Source of the DNA: Variovorax paradoxus
GTDB taxonomy: Bacteria > Pseudomonadota > Gammaproteobacteria > Burkholderiales > Burkholderiaceae_C
Assembly: GCF_022009635.1 (NCBI RefSeq)
Contig: NZ_CP091716.1
Coordinates: forward strand, 635,001 to 699,000
Direction: 5' to 3'
Length of the DNA: 64,000 bases
The notes beneath the pieces are model-generated. The model was not told the DNA's origin. It was given only the letters and a program-made list of their open reading frames with translations, and ran no database searches. Shown in pieces: positions 29,731 to 38,307 of the stretch. Each line of letters opens with the position of its first letter. The stretch's first letter is position 1. The position numbers and the translations under genes were made by a program.

Positions 29731-30624
29731 ATGTCGATCTACATCAACAAAGACACCAAAGTCATCACGCAAGGCATCACCGGCAAGACCGGTCAGTTCC
29801 ACACCGAGAAGTGCCAGGAATACGCGAACGGCAAGAACGCCTTCGTGGCCGGCGTGAACCCCAAGAAGGCCGGCGAGTCGATCTTCAACATCCCGATCTT
29901 CGGTTCGGTGAAGGAAGCCGCTTCGCAAACCGGCGCTACCGTGTCGGTGATCTACGTGCCGCCGGCAGGCGCCGCGGCCGCCATCTGGGAAGCTGTCGAA
30001 GCCGACCTGGACCTGGCGATCTGCATCACCGAAGGCATCCCGGTTCGGGACATGCTCGAAGTGCGCAACAAGATGAAGGCCAAGGAAGCGGCCGGCGGCA
30101 AGAAGACGCTGCTGCTGGGCCCGAACTGCCCCGGCCTGATCACGCCTGACGAAATCAAGATCGGCATCATGCCCGGCCACATCCACCGCAAGGGCCGCAT
30201 CGGCGTGGTCTCGCGCTCGGGCACGCTGACTTACGAAGCCGTGGCTCAACTGACGGAAATCGGCCTGGGCCAATCGTCGGCGGTCGGCATCGGCGGCGAC
30301 CCGATCAACGGCCTGAAGCACATCGACGTGATGAAGGCCTTCAACGACGATCCGGACACCGACGCGGTCATCATGATCGGCGAAATCGGTGGCCCGGACG
30401 AGGCTGACGCAGCCCGTTGGTGCAAGGAAAACATGAAGAAGCCGGTCGTCGGCTTCATCGCGGGTGTCACCGCTCCTCCCGGCAAGCGCATGGGCCACGC
30501 CGGCGCGCTGATCTCGGGCGGCGCCGACACGGCCGATGCCAAGCTGTCCATCATGGAAGAATGCGGCTTCACCGTGACGCGCAACTTCTCGGAACTGGCC
30601 AAGCTGCTCAAGGCCAAGCTGTAA
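29731..30624 (+). CDS. sucD: Succinyl-CoA synthetase (ADP-forming), alpha subunit
   Basis: 297 aa. The CoA-binding Rossmann part starts [20 protein letters not shown], the ligase part contains [20 protein letters not shown] and [20 protein letters not shown], and the phospho-acceptor His is about 256 in [14 protein letters not shown]. All match functional SucD. Second gene of sucCD, followed after 57 bp by an intrinsic terminator. Confidence 0.98.
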   Translation: MSIYINKDTKVITQGITGKTGQFHTEKCQEYANGKNAFVAGVNPKKAGESIFNIPIFGSVKEAASQTGATVSVIYVPPAGAAAAIWEAVEADLDLAICITEGIPVRDMLEVRNKMKAKEAAGGKKTLLLGPNCPGLITPDEIKIGIMPGHIHRKGRIGVVSRSGTLTYEAVAQLTEIGLGQSSAVGIGGDPINGLKHIDVMKAFNDDPDTDAVIMIGEIGGPDEADAARWCKENMKKPVVGFIAGVTAPPGKRMGHAGALISGGADTADAKLSIMEECGFTVTRNFSELAKLLKAKL

Positions 30625-30681
30625 GAAACGGCCCCACGACACCGGCCGCAGAGCCGGGTCATGCGAGGACCACGCAGAAAT

Positions 30682-30717
30682 AAAAAAGCGCCCGCACTGG
30701 ATTGCGGGCGCTTTTTT
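30682..30717 (+). terminator. Rho-independent terminator of sucCD
   Basis: A-run, then GCGCCCGCA (30688-30696), a six-base loop and TGCGGGCGC (30703-30711), followed by six T. The A-run upstream pairs with the T-run, so the hairpin may act in both directions. It lies 57 bp after sucD and 26 bp before the terC start. Confidence 0.92.
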
Positions 30718-30743
30718 CAATAAAACACAGTGGGATCAGAGAC

Positions 30744-31427
30744 ATGGAAATTCTTCAAAGCACAGACTTCTGGCTAGGTCTGCTCAAGATCGTCTGGATC
30801 AACATCATCTTGTCGGGGGACAACGCGGTGGTGATTGCGATGGCGGCGCGGTCGTTGCCGCCCGCACAGCAGAAAAAGGCCGTACTGTTCGGTTCGGGAG
30901 CGGCCGTGGTGCTGCGCATCGTGCTGACGGTGGTGGCGGCCAAGCTGCTGGCCCTGCCTTACCTGCAGATCATCGGCGGCCTGCTGCTGCTGTGGATCGG
31001 CATGCAGTTGCTCAGCGAGGACGATGAGGACGACGGCGAGTCCAAGGAATACGGCAGCATGATGGCGGCCGTGCGCACCATCCTTCTGGCCGACCTGGTG
31101 ATGAGCCTGGACAACGTGATCGCCGTCGCGGCCGCCGCGCAGGGCAGCATGGTCCTGCTGATTCTTGGCCTGGCAATCAGCATTCCGTTGGTGATTTTTG
31201 GCAGTACGCTCATGATCAAGCTCATGGAACGCTTCCCGATCATCGTCATGCTGGGTGCCGCGCTGATCGGCTGGGTCGGCGGCGAGACCATCGTGAGCGA
31301 CGTCGCGTTGCGCGACACGCTGGCGGCCAACCCCTGGTTGCACTATGCAGCGGCTGCGGCCGGTGCGGTGTTTGTCGTGGCCGCGGGCCGCTTGATGCAA
31401 CGGCGCGCGCACGCCGCTGCTCACTGA
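30744..31427 (+). CDS. TerC family integral membrane protein
   Basis: A 227-aa membrane protein with about seven helices. Family motifs are present: NIILSGDNAVVIAMAARSLP near the start and TILLADLVMSLDNVIAVAA in the middle, whose Asp/Asn residues in membrane helices are thought to handle metal ions. TerC proteins are linked to Mn efflux and metalation of exported enzymes. The ATG at 30744 begins the family sequence. It has no room for a riboswitch upstream, unlike the second terC-like gene at 49395-50141. Confidence 0.9.
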   Translation: MEILQSTDFWLGLLKIVWINIILSGDNAVVIAMAARSLPPAQQKKAVLFGSGAAVVLRIVLTVVAAKLLALPYLQIIGGLLLLWIGMQLLSEDDEDDGESKEYGSMMAAVRTILLADLVMSLDNVIAVAAAAQGSMVLLILGLAISIPLVIFGSTLMIKLMERFPIIVMLGAALIGWVGGETIVSDVALRDTLAANPWLHYAAAAAGAVFVVAAGRLMQRRAHAAAH

Positions 31428-31453
31428 TTTCGCGAAGTCTGCGCTGACAAACC

Positions 31454-32263
31454 ATGGCGAGTGTCGGCGTCTCCCTGTTCTCGACTCGTCCACCGCTGAC
31501 TTGGGAGTTCGCAGCCCTGACCGACGTCGGCAGGCTGCGCGCTCACAACGAAGACGCCGTGCATGTGGATCCCGCGCTGGGGCTGGCTTTGCTGGCCGAC
31601 GGCATGGGCGGTTACAAGGGGGGCGAAGTGGCAAGCGCCATGGCCGTTTCGCTGCTTCACGCCAGCTTCGGCCGCTGGTTCGCGCAGGCCGGCATGCAGG
31701 CGCCCGCCCGCGTGGTCCGGCGCGCGCTGCAGGCCGCCACCGACGAGGCCAACGGCTCCATCCTGCATGCCGGCACCACCAACCCGGAGCTGCAGGGCAT
31801 GGGAACCACGCTGGTGCTGGCGGCGTTCCGGCCGCAGCGGGTGGTGGTCGGGCACATCGGCGACTCGCGCTGCTACCGCGTGCGCAACAACAAGCTCGAG
31901 CTGCTCACGCGCGACCATTCGCTGCGCCAGCAGCAGCTCGACGCGGGCGCCATCACCGCCGAGGAAGCCCTCAACTCGCCGACTCGCAACCTCGTGACCC
32001 GGGCGGTCGGCGTGGAGGCCCAGGTCTTGCTGGAGATGCATGAGCACAGCGCAAGGCCCGGCGATCTCTATATGCTTTGCTCCGACGGGCTGAGCGAGAT
32101 GATTTCGGATGAGCAGCTTTTCACGCTTCTAGGACACGATGTCGGGCTCCAGAAAAAAGCTTCACTTTTGGTTTCAATTGCCAACGACAATGGCGGCAGG
32201 GACAATATTTCGGTTGTTCTGGCAAGGGCGGGCGTCGTGGAACCGCCGCGCACAGCCAAGTAG
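31454..32263 (+). CDS. PP2C-family serine/threonine phosphatase (Stp1-like)
   Basis: A 269-aa PPM phosphatase. Motifs in order: DVGRLRAHNEDAVHVD (about 24-39), LLADGMGGYKGGEVASAMAV, GTTLVLAAF, VVGHIGDSRCYRVRNNKLEL, LTRDHSLRQQQLDAG, RNLVTRAVGVEAQVLL, YMLCSDGLSEMI and the C-terminal NDNGGRDNISVVL. All metal-binding Asp residues are there, so it should be active on phospho-Ser/Thr proteins. The partner kinase is not in the window. Genes for an FHA protein and an adenylate cyclase follow in the same direction, suggesting one signalling operon. Confidence 0.92.
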   Translation: MASVGVSLFSTRPPLTWEFAALTDVGRLRAHNEDAVHVDPALGLALLADGMGGYKGGEVASAMAVSLLHASFGRWFAQAGMQAPARVVRRALQAATDEANGSILHAGTTNPELQGMGTTLVLAAFRPQRVVVGHIGDSRCYRVRNNKLELLTRDHSLRQQQLDAGAITAEEALNSPTRNLVTRAVGVEAQVLLEMHEHSARPGDLYMLCSDGLSEMISDEQLFTLLGHDVGLQKKASLLVSIANDNGGRDNISVVLARAGVVEPPRTAK

Positions 32264-32329
32264 CAGGCCTGAGCGGCACCCCACCGTTCCGCCTGCCGTC
32301 ATTCAAGCTTTGCAATCGGGGAGTCGGCA

Positions 32330-32980
32330 ATGCCGAAGATGATCATTTCGGTCGATGGCGTTGTCATCGGGCAAGTGGCGCTCGCCAAGGAACGCACGAC
32401 GCTGGGACGTCGCGCCTACAACGACATCGTTATCGACAATCTGGCGGTCAGCGGCGAGCATGCCGTGCTGCACATGAGCGACGGCGATGTCGAAATTGAA
32501 GACCTCAACAGCACCAACGGCACCTACGTCAATGCGCTCGCTATCCAGAAGCAGGCGCTCAAGGACAACGACGTCATCGAGGTCGGAGGTTGCCGTATTC
32601 ATTTCCGCGCCCGCAGCAATCTGGCCGTCGGCCCCGGCTCCGTGCGCAATCCGGTGGGGGAGTATTCGGCCTCCATGCCGCTCTCGTCGGCGCCAACCGA
32701 ATCGGGCGCGCTGGTCGAGCTTGGTATCCCCGTGCTGCGGGTGCTGGCCGGCCCCAATGAAGGCCAGGACGTCGCCCTGCAAAAGGTCGTCACGACCATC
32801 GGCAAGCCCGGCGTCGCCGTGGCTGTCGTCACGCGCCGGCGGCAAGGCTATGTGGCGGCGGGTGTCGAGGGCGATGTCACCCTCAACGGCCTGCAACTGG
32901 GCACCGAGGCGGTCGCTCTTCAGGAGCGCGACGTGCTCGAACTCGGCGGCAACGCGCGCATGCAGTTCGTGCGGGTCTGA
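32330..32980 (+). CDS. FHA domain-containing protein
   Basis: A 216-aa protein. The forkhead-associated domain covers about residues 20-95: TLGRRAYNDIVIDNLAVSGE, HAVLHMSDGDVEIEDLNSTN, GTYVNA, with the conserved Gly-Arg, Ser-x2-His and Asn-Ser-Thr-Asn-Gly residues that bind phosphothreonine. The second half (about 130-216, VRVLAGPNEGQDVALQKVVT) looks like a second, degenerate FHA-like beta-sandwich. It lies 66 bp after the phosphatase gene and 51 bp before the cyclase gene, so it probably reads the phosphorylation state set by that phosphatase and an unlinked kinase. Confidence 0.9.
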   Translation: MPKMIISVDGVVIGQVALAKERTTLGRRAYNDIVIDNLAVSGEHAVLHMSDGDVEIEDLNSTNGTYVNALAIQKQALKDNDVIEVGGCRIHFRARSNLAVGPGSVRNPVGEYSASMPLSSAPTESGALVELGIPVLRVLAGPNEGQDVALQKVVTTIGKPGVAVAVVTRRRQGYVAAGVEGDVTLNGLQLGTEAVALQERDVLELGGNARMQFVRV

Positions 32981-33031
32981 TTCTTTTCTCCCCGGGTTTC
33001 GTGGCGGCGTGAACCGCATGAACGGCGCGCC

Positions 33032-35284
33032 GTGAGCGTGCTCCGGCGGCACTGGCCGCGCATCGTCATCAGCCTGCTGCCGGTGTTGCTGGCGCTGGCG
33101 CACGCCACTGGCGCCTGGCCGCTCAGCGCGCTTGAGCGCCTTGACCGACTGATCTACGACATCCGCCTGCGCGCGACCATGCCGCGCACGCTCGATCCAC
33201 GCGTCGTCATTGTCGATGTCGACGACGCCAGCCTCGCGCGCCAAGGGCAGTGGCCCTGGGCGCGAGACAAGATCGCCGGCCTCACCAACGAGCTGCTGGG
33301 CCGCCAGCAGGTGGCCGTGCTGGGCTTCGACGTCATGTTCCTCGAGCCTGACCGAAGCTCCGGCCTCGACAGCCTGCGCGCCATGGCCGCCGGCCCGCTT
33401 CGCGGCATGCAGGGGCTCGCCACCGAGATCGAACGGCTCGCCCCCACGCTGGATAACGATGCCGCCTTCGCCAAGTCGCTCGAAAGCCGGCCGGTGGCGC
33501 TTGGCTACTATTTCACGCGAACCGGCACGCCCAGCGCCAAGGGACAACTGCCGGCCGCGCCGCTGCTGCCGGTCGACGCGTTTCCCGCAGGCGGCATCTA
33601 CGCCTCCAGTTGGAACGGCTTCGGCGCCAGCCTGCCGGCACTCGCCAAGGCCGCGCCGACCGCCGGTTTCCTGAACACCCTGGTCGGCGTGCAGGGCGAC
33701 GGCGCGATCCGCAGCGTGCCGCTCATCGCCCGCTATGAAGGCGACCAGGCGCAGCCCGGCTATTACGAGTCGCTCGGGCTTGCGGTCTACCGGCTGGTGA
33801 ACGGCCTGCCTCCCGTGCTGCCGGCCTTTGCGTCAGGCGGCGCCGTGCCGCGGCTCGAATCCCTGCGAGTCGGCCGCCTGCGTGTACCGGTCGACCAGAT
33901 GGCCAGCATGAAGGTGCCGTTTCGCGGCCCGGGCGGCGCGGACGGAGGATCGTTCCGCTACATCCCGGCCGCCGATGTCCTCGAAGGCCGCCTCGGCCCC
34001 GGCGAGCTGAAAGGAAAGATCGTGCTCGTCGGCGCCACCGCGCCGGGCCTGCAGGACCTGCGCGCCACGCCCGTCGAAGCCGCGTTCCCGGGCGTCGAAG
34101 TGCATGCCAACATCGTCTCCGGCCTGCTCGACCACCGGCTGCTCAGCGTGCCGGACTATGCGCCCGGCTACGAGGTGCTGACCGTGCTGGTGACCGGGCT
34201 GGTGCTGACCTTCGGCCTGTCGCTGCTGTCGGCGCCGCGCGCGGTGCTGCTGGTCGCGGGAACGATTGGCGCACTGGTCGGGCTCAACTCCTGGCTCTTC
34301 ATGGCCCACGGCCTCGTGCTGCCGCTTGCGTCGGGGCTTGCCATGACGATGCTCGCGTTCGTGCTCAGCATGAGCTGGGGCTACTTCGTCGAATCGCGCG
34401 CGCGGCGCGGGCTGGTGCGGCTCTTCGGCACCTATGTTCCGCCGCAGCTCGTTGACGAAATGCTGGTGCAGCCGGACCGCTACAGCATGCGCGCCGAAAG
34501 CAAGCCGATGACCGTGATGTTCTGCGACATGCGCGACTTCACCCGCCTGTCGGAGCAGATGACGCCAGCGCAGCTGCAGGCTTTTCTCAACACCGTGTTC
34601 AGCCGGCTCACCGACGTGATCAGCGCGCACCGCGGCACCGTCGACAAGTACATGGGCGACTGCGTCATGGCCTTCTGGGGCGCGCCGATCGACGCACCCG
34701 AGCACGCGGCGCTGGCCGTGCGCGCCGCGCTCGACATGGCCGATGCCGTGCGCGACATCAACGAGGCCAACCGCGCCGGCGGACGCCCGGAGATCAGCGT
34801 CGGCATCGGCATCAACAGCGGCGTCATGAGCGTGGGCGACATGGGCTCGGCCGCGCGGCGCAGCTACACCGTCGTCGGCGACGCGGTCAATCTCGCGTCG
34901 CGCCTCGAGGGCCTGAGCGGCCACTACGGCGTGGAAATCGTCGCCAGCGGCGCGACCCGCGAGCTGGCGCCCGGCTATGTCTGGCAGGAGCTCGACAGCG
35001 TGCGCGTCAAGGGCAAGGCGCAGGCCGTGGCCGTGTTCACGCCCCTGGCCGAGCGCACGCCCGAAGCCGAAAAACAAGCTCAGCCGCTGCTCGAGCGCTG
35101 GGGCGAGGTGCTCGCCGCCTACCGCCGGCAGGACTGGGCCGTGGGCCGGAACTTGCTGGCGCCGCTGCTCGCCGCGGATGCCAAAAAAGTCCTTTACCAG
35201 CTCTACGCCCAGCGTTTAGCCTCCATGGCGTTGCGACCCCAGGACCCGAACTGGGACGGCGCAACCCGGTTCGAAACCAAATGA
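33032..35284 (+). CDS. Adenylate/guanylate cyclase with CHASE2 sensor domain
   Basis: A 750-aa membrane protein. An N-terminal anchor (VISLLPVLLALAHATGAWPL) leads to a periplasmic CHASE2 domain (about 30-370, with DVDDASLARQGQWPWARDKI and FPGVEVHANIVSGLLDHRLL), then three membrane helices (about 380-450) and a class III cyclase domain (about 480-660): MTVMFCDMRDFTRLSEQM, TVDKYMGDCVMAFWGAP, SVGDMGSAARRSYTVVGDAV. Both metal Asp residues and the Lys of DKYMGD are present, consistent with ATP as substrate. The start is a GTG at 33032. Its 3' end overlaps the upstream reading frame of a phosphodiesterase gene, so synthesis and breakdown of a cyclic nucleotide are coupled. Confidence 0.92.
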   Translation: MSVLRRHWPRIVISLLPVLLALAHATGAWPLSALERLDRLIYDIRLRATMPRTLDPRVVIVDVDDASLARQGQWPWARDKIAGLTNELLGRQQVAVLGFDVMFLEPDRSSGLDSLRAMAAGPLRGMQGLATEIERLAPTLDNDAAFAKSLESRPVALGYYFTRTGTPSAKGQLPAAPLLPVDAFPAGGIYASSWNGFGASLPALAKAAPTAGFLNTLVGVQGDGAIRSVPLIARYEGDQAQPGYYESLGLAVYRLVNGLPPVLPAFASGGAVPRLESLRVGRLRVPVDQMASMKVPFRGPGGADGGSFRYIPAADVLEGRLGPGELKGKIVLVGATAPGLQDLRATPVEAAFPGVEVHANIVSGLLDHRLLSVPDYAPGYEVLTVLVTGLVLTFGLSLLSAPRAVLLVAGTIGALVGLNSWLFMAHGLVLPLASGLAMTMLAFVLSMSWGYFVESRARRGLVRLFGTYVPPQLVDEMLVQPDRYSMRAESKPMTVMFCDMRDFTRLSEQMTPAQLQAFLNTVFSRLTDVISAHRGTVDKYMGDCVMAFWGAPIDAPEHAALAVRAALDMADAVRDINEANRAGGRPEISVGIGINSGVMSVGDMGSAARRSYTVVGDAVNLASRLEGLSGHYGVEIVASGATRELAPGYVWQELDSVRVKGKAQAVAVFTPLAERTPEAEKQAQPLLERWGEVLAAYRRQDWAVGRNLLAPLLAADAKKVLYQLYAQRLASMALRPQDPNWDGATRFETK

Positions 35285-35313
35285 CGACGGACACACACAA
35301 GGGGTCTTTCACA

Positions 35314-36117
35314 ATGCAGGTTCGTGTGCTGGGTTGCTCGGGCGCCATCGCCAAAGACTGCCGCACCACCTCGTTCTTGGTCGACACCGACCTGCTCGTC
35401 GACGCGGGCACCGGCGTCGGCGACCTCACGCTCGACGAAATGGCCGCCATCGACGACGTGGTGCTCACCCACTGCCACCTCGACCACATCGCCGCACTGC
35501 CCCTGATGCTCGACGCCGTCGGCAGCCGCCGCTCCAGGCCGCTGCGCGTGCATGCGCTGCGCGCCACCATCGAAGCGCTGCGAGCGCATGTATTCAACAA
35601 CGTCATCTGGCCGGATTTCGAGAGCATTCCCAGCCTGGAGGCGCCATTCGTGAGTTTTCACGACATCGCGGTGGGGCAGCTGCTGCCGCTGGGCAGTTGC
35701 GCGCCCAAGCTGATCGAGGTGCTGCCGGCCGTTCATACAGTGCCGGCCTGCGGTTTCGCCGTGCGGCGGGCTTCCGGCGGGGCGAACTGGGTTTTCAGCG
35801 GTGACACCGAGCGGAATGCGCCTTTCTGGGAGCGGGTGAATGCGCTGGACGTGGCGATGCTGGTGATCGAGACGGCCTTCAGCAACAGAGAGCAGGCGCT
35901 GGCTGAGCGCAGTCTGCATCTGTCGCCGGTGATGCTGGCGGATGAGCTGGCGCTGATCAATCCGGAGAAGCAGTTTCCGATCTACATCACGCATACCAAG
36001 CCGGCGGAGACTGACGAGATCATGAGCCAGATCGAGGCACTGGCGGAGCATCAGGTGGCGGGGGTGGCGCAGCGGGATATTCGGTGGTTGAAGGCTGACG
36101 GGGTGTTGACCTTTTGA
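35314..36117 (+). CDS. Metallo-beta-lactamase fold cyclic-nucleotide phosphodiesterase (class II type)
   Basis: 267 aa from the ATG at 35314 (an in-frame ATG at 35281 overlaps the cyclase stop). The MBL metal motif is VVLTHCHLDHIAALPLML (HxHxDH), with later ligands in VHTVPACGF and NWVFSGDTE, and His in YITHTKPAETDE. The order and spacing match class II cAMP phosphodiesterases of the MBL fold. Directly behind the adenylate cyclase it most likely removes that enzyme's product. It lies 209 bp before pilA. Confidence 0.82.
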   Translation: MQVRVLGCSGAIAKDCRTTSFLVDTDLLVDAGTGVGDLTLDEMAAIDDVVLTHCHLDHIAALPLMLDAVGSRRSRPLRVHALRATIEALRAHVFNNVIWPDFESIPSLEAPFVSFHDIAVGQLLPLGSCAPKLIEVLPAVHTVPACGFAVRRASGGANWVFSGDTERNAPFWERVNALDVAMLVIETAFSNREQALAERSLHLSPVMLADELALINPEKQFPIYITHTKPAETDEIMSQIEALAEHQVAGVAQRDIRWLKADGVLTF

Positions 36118-36139
36118 TGCATTGGCGCGGTGCTTCGGC

Positions 36140-36184
36140 ATGACATATTTGTCATATCAGATGCATCCAGACACAAAATGTGTC
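36140..36184. promoter_or_regulatory. Paired inverted repeats upstream of pilA (PilR-like sites)
   Basis: ATGACA-TATT-TGTCAT (36140-36155) and GACACA-AAA-TGTGTC (36170-36184) are perfect inverted repeats. CGTGT-T-ACACG at 36189-36199 is a third. P. aeruginosa PilR is known to bind (C/G)TGTC repeats far upstream of pilA; GTGTC occurs here on both strands, about 90-110 bp before the predicted transcription start. Confidence 0.5.
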
Positions 36185-36249
36185 GCATCGTGTTACACGT
36201 TCGTAAACAAAGGTGACGCGTTCGGTCGGCAGAAGGTTGGTTCGGTGGG

Positions 36250-36264
36250 TGGCACAGATGCTGC
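36250..36264 (+). promoter_or_regulatory. Sigma-54 (RpoN) promoter of pilA
   Basis: TGGCAC-N5-CTGC: the -24 element is a perfect match, and the -12 element has the obligatory GC with one mismatch to TTGC, at the exact required spacing. Predicted start near 36276 gives a 50-nt leader before the pilA ATG at 36327, with GGAG at 36314-36317. pilA is sigma-54-dependent in Pseudomonas. Confidence 0.65.
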
Positions 36265-36326
36265 GGAAGTTCTCCCGCTCCGGGCAGGTTCCCGGGCGTA
36301 ACAACCAACCAACCTGGAGTTAGTGA

Positions 36327-36860
36327 ATGAACCGTCGTTCCATCGCACGCAATGTGCAAAAGGGTTTCACCCTTATTGAATTGATGATCGTTGTGGCGAT
36401 CATTGGTATCTTGGCTGCTGTGGCGCTGCCGGCTTATCAGGACTACACGATCCGCGCCAAGGTGACTGAGGGGCTGACGCTAGCATCTGCATATAAGACT
36501 GCCGTCGCTGAAACCTTCAGTTCTGGTGGCCCGCCCGCAATGACTGCTTGCACGAGCGCTGCCACATGCCAGCCTATGGGCATTACCTACCTTGAGAACA
36601 ACAAGAATGTCGCAAGCATTACTTCGGCCGCGAGCGGAGTTATCACTATTACCTATACCACCGCAGTTGCCCCAGCCACTGCAAATACTCTCCAACTGGT
36701 TCCCCAGACTAACGCAGCTGCGCCTGCCGATGTGGATCTGAGCACTGCTGCTGCTGCTGGCGCACCGTTCCAATGGGCTTGCCGTCCCGGCGCGACAAAC
36801 GCCATTCAAGCAAAGTATCTCCCCGCAAACTGCCGCCCAGCTGCTGCAGCCGCACCCTAA
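36327..36860 (+). CDS. pilA: Type IV major pilin PilA
   Basis: A 177-aa type IVa pilin. The 12-residue basic leader ends in Gly ([12 protein letters not shown]), and mature Phe+1 starts [20 protein letters not shown] with Glu+5. The prepilin peptidase would cleave between G and F, and the hydrophobic helix packs the fibre core. Two Cys pairs occur (TACTSAATC and WACRPG...NCRP), the last enclosing the D-region loop at the C terminus. GC content is lower than in neighbouring genes, as is common for pilins. It has its own sigma-54-type promoter and terminator and is cut off from the minor pilin cluster by an IS3 remnant. Confidence 0.95.
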   Translation: MNRRSIARNVQKGFTLIELMIVVAIIGILAAVALPAYQDYTIRAKVTEGLTLASAYKTAVAETFSSGGPPAMTACTSAATCQPMGITYLENNKNVASITSAASGVITITYTTAVAPATANTLQLVPQTNAAAPADVDLSTAAAAGAPFQWACRPGATNAIQAKYLPANCRPAAAAAP

Positions 36861-36910
36861 TTTGGCTAGTTGGGGGGATGTAGGCTGCTCCAGTAGCCGC
36901 CAAACTCAAA

Positions 36911-36936
36911 ATGCCCCGCTGTTGCGGGGCATTTTT
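36911..36936 (+). terminator. Rho-independent terminator of pilA
   Basis: ATGCCCCGC (36911-36919), loop TGTT, GCGGGGCAT (36924-36932), then four more T. It lies 51 bp after the pilA stop. Confidence 0.92.
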
Positions 36937-36994
36937 CATGGGATTGACCCGTCTGACCTGGGTTGACACCTTTTCCCTCGGAAAAGGCGAGTCG

Positions 36995-37401
36995 ATGGAA
37001 CCAGACATCAAACGCACGACGCGGGACTACACGCTGGCTTTTAGCTGTCGGTGGTTGATCAGGTAGAAAAAGGCGAGCTGACCTACAAGCAGGCGCGGGA
37101 GCGTTACGGCATCCAGGGGTGCTCGACCGTTTTGCTGTGGCTGCGCAAGCATGATCGCCAAAGCTGGGGTTCGGCATCATCTCGGCGTCCCATGCCAGTA
37201 ACAACCAAAAATCCTCCCCGCGCCCGTGGCGCCGCTGCCCCCCGAGCAGCAGATCAAGGCCTAGGAAGTCCAGCCTCAAGAGGCCAACGAGAAGGCCCGG
37301 TTGTTCGAGGCAGTGATCGATGTGCTGAAGAAGGACTAAGGGGTGCGTGTCGTAAAAACCCTTTGGGCAAGTCCTCTCGCAAAACCTCCTCCCGGGGCTG
37401 A
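36995..37401 (+). pseudogene. IS3-family OrfA (helix-turn-helix) remnant
   Basis: Starts at the ATG at 36995 (MEPDIKRTTRDYTLAF), then a frameshift near 37042. The helix-turn-helix continues in another frame as LSVVDQVEKGELTYKQARER and YGIQGCSTVLLWLRKHD. In-frame stops interrupt near 37262 (after QIKA) and 37337 (after FEAVIDVLKKD), where intact relatives read on. The original C terminus GKSSRKTSSRG ends at the TGA at 37399-37401. Confidence 0.8.
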
Positions 37402-37403
37402 GC

Positions 37404-37885
37404 GTGGCGAGGGCTTGCCGCTATTGGGGCATCAGCCGCCATGCCTGCTACCAGCAACTGCATCGCCAGTAGGAGCGCCGTGCGCGCTGCGAGACGGTGA
37501 TTCAGCTTGTGCGTGGCGTGCGCCTGCGCCAACCCCGGCTGGGCACGCGCGAGCTGCACCACCTGCTCAAGGAGCCGCTGCAGCGGGCGCACGCGAGCCT
37601 GGGGAGCGACGCGTTGCTGGACGTGCTGCGCGAGGCTCACATGCTGGTTCAGCCCAGGCGGGCGTATCACAAGACCACCGACAGCCACCACCGATTCTGC
37701 CTCCATCCCAACCTGCTCAAGGACGGACCGAGTCAGGTGCGCCCTACCGGTAGCGAGCAGGTGTGGGTGGCGGACATCACGTACCTGCCCACCAATCGGA
37801 GGTTCGTGTACCTGAGCCTAGTGACGGATGCATGGTCACGCAAGATCGTGGGCCATCATGTGCACGACAGGCAGCGGATAGGCGA
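37404..37885 (+). pseudogene. IS3-family OrfB transposase remnant (truncated)
   Basis: Begins VARACRYWGISRHACYQQLH at a GTG at 37404, meets an in-frame TAG near 37470, then continues open: LRQPRLGTRELHHLLKEPLQ, RPRRAYHKTTDSHHRF-type sequence, and the start of the integrase core EQVWVADITYLPTNRRF with the first catalytic Asp. Homology ends after SRKIVGHHVHDRQ. About half of the normal transposase, including the other two catalytic acids, is gone. Confidence 0.8.
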
Positions 37886-38225
37886 TCGACTTTCCGCGCT
37901 CTCGGATTCGAGAGCACACCCTCAAGATGCCAGCGCCATGCTTCGAGACTCTGCTCGACCTCGTTGGTGTAGAGACGCCTTCAGCGATGAGGACGCCAAG
38001 TTGATTCGACCGGGAGCGGCGCCTTCGAAGGGTGTACTCCAGCAACGGATGGGTCGACTTTGACGAGGCTGTTGCCCGGAATGCTTGCGAGATCGGTCCT
38101 TAGGTCTGCTGTTGCACTCACACCATTCCTTTGTGTAGGTGGTCCGCATTCAGCGCCACTAAGGCGCAATCACGAGTTTTCTGACAAACGGTTGTTATCC
38201 GGATAGCGAGCGGTCCGCAGTGTCA
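37886..38225. other. Intergenic stretch without recognisable gene
   Basis: Between the end of transposase homology and the fimT promoter. No open frame here has recognisable protein sequence. It is less GC-rich than the surroundings and may contain the lost right part of the insertion or other debris. Nothing else is visible. Confidence 0.6.
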
Positions 38226-38254
38226 TTAACAATTTCCAAGCCAAAGATTACGAT
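38226..38254 (+). promoter_or_regulatory. Candidate sigma-70 promoter of the minor pilin operon
   Basis: TTAACA (38226-38231; five of six consensus bases) and TACGAT (38249-38254; four of six) with a 17-bp spacer, about 55 bp before the fimT ATG at 38308. Confidence 0.45.
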
Positions 38255-38307
38255 CTGAAACACTATTAACTTGATCTGGCACAAGGGCCGACAGCTCCCG
38301 GCGCTCA

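Larger units (their letters stand above)
36950..37885 (+). mobile_element. Decayed IS3-family insertion sequence
   Basis: Remains of a two-gene IS3-type element between pilA and the minor pilin operon. A left-end region begins just after the pilA terminator; a perfect hairpin CCTTTTCC-CTC-GGAAAAGG lies at 36969-36987. OrfA and OrfB fragments follow in order but carry frameshifts and in-frame stops, and homology stops near 37885, before the second Asp and the Glu of the DDE triad. No right end or target duplication could be identified. It cannot transpose by itself. Confidence 0.8.

Noticed and set aside
38060..38225. Possible remains of a second mobile element or toxin gene
   Set aside because: Short frames on both strands here contain no recognisable motif, so no call is made.
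38268..38283. TGGCAC near 38277 as a second sigma-54 promoter for fimT
   Set aside because: There is no -12 GC element at the required spacing; the sigma-70-type pair at 38226-38254 fits better.
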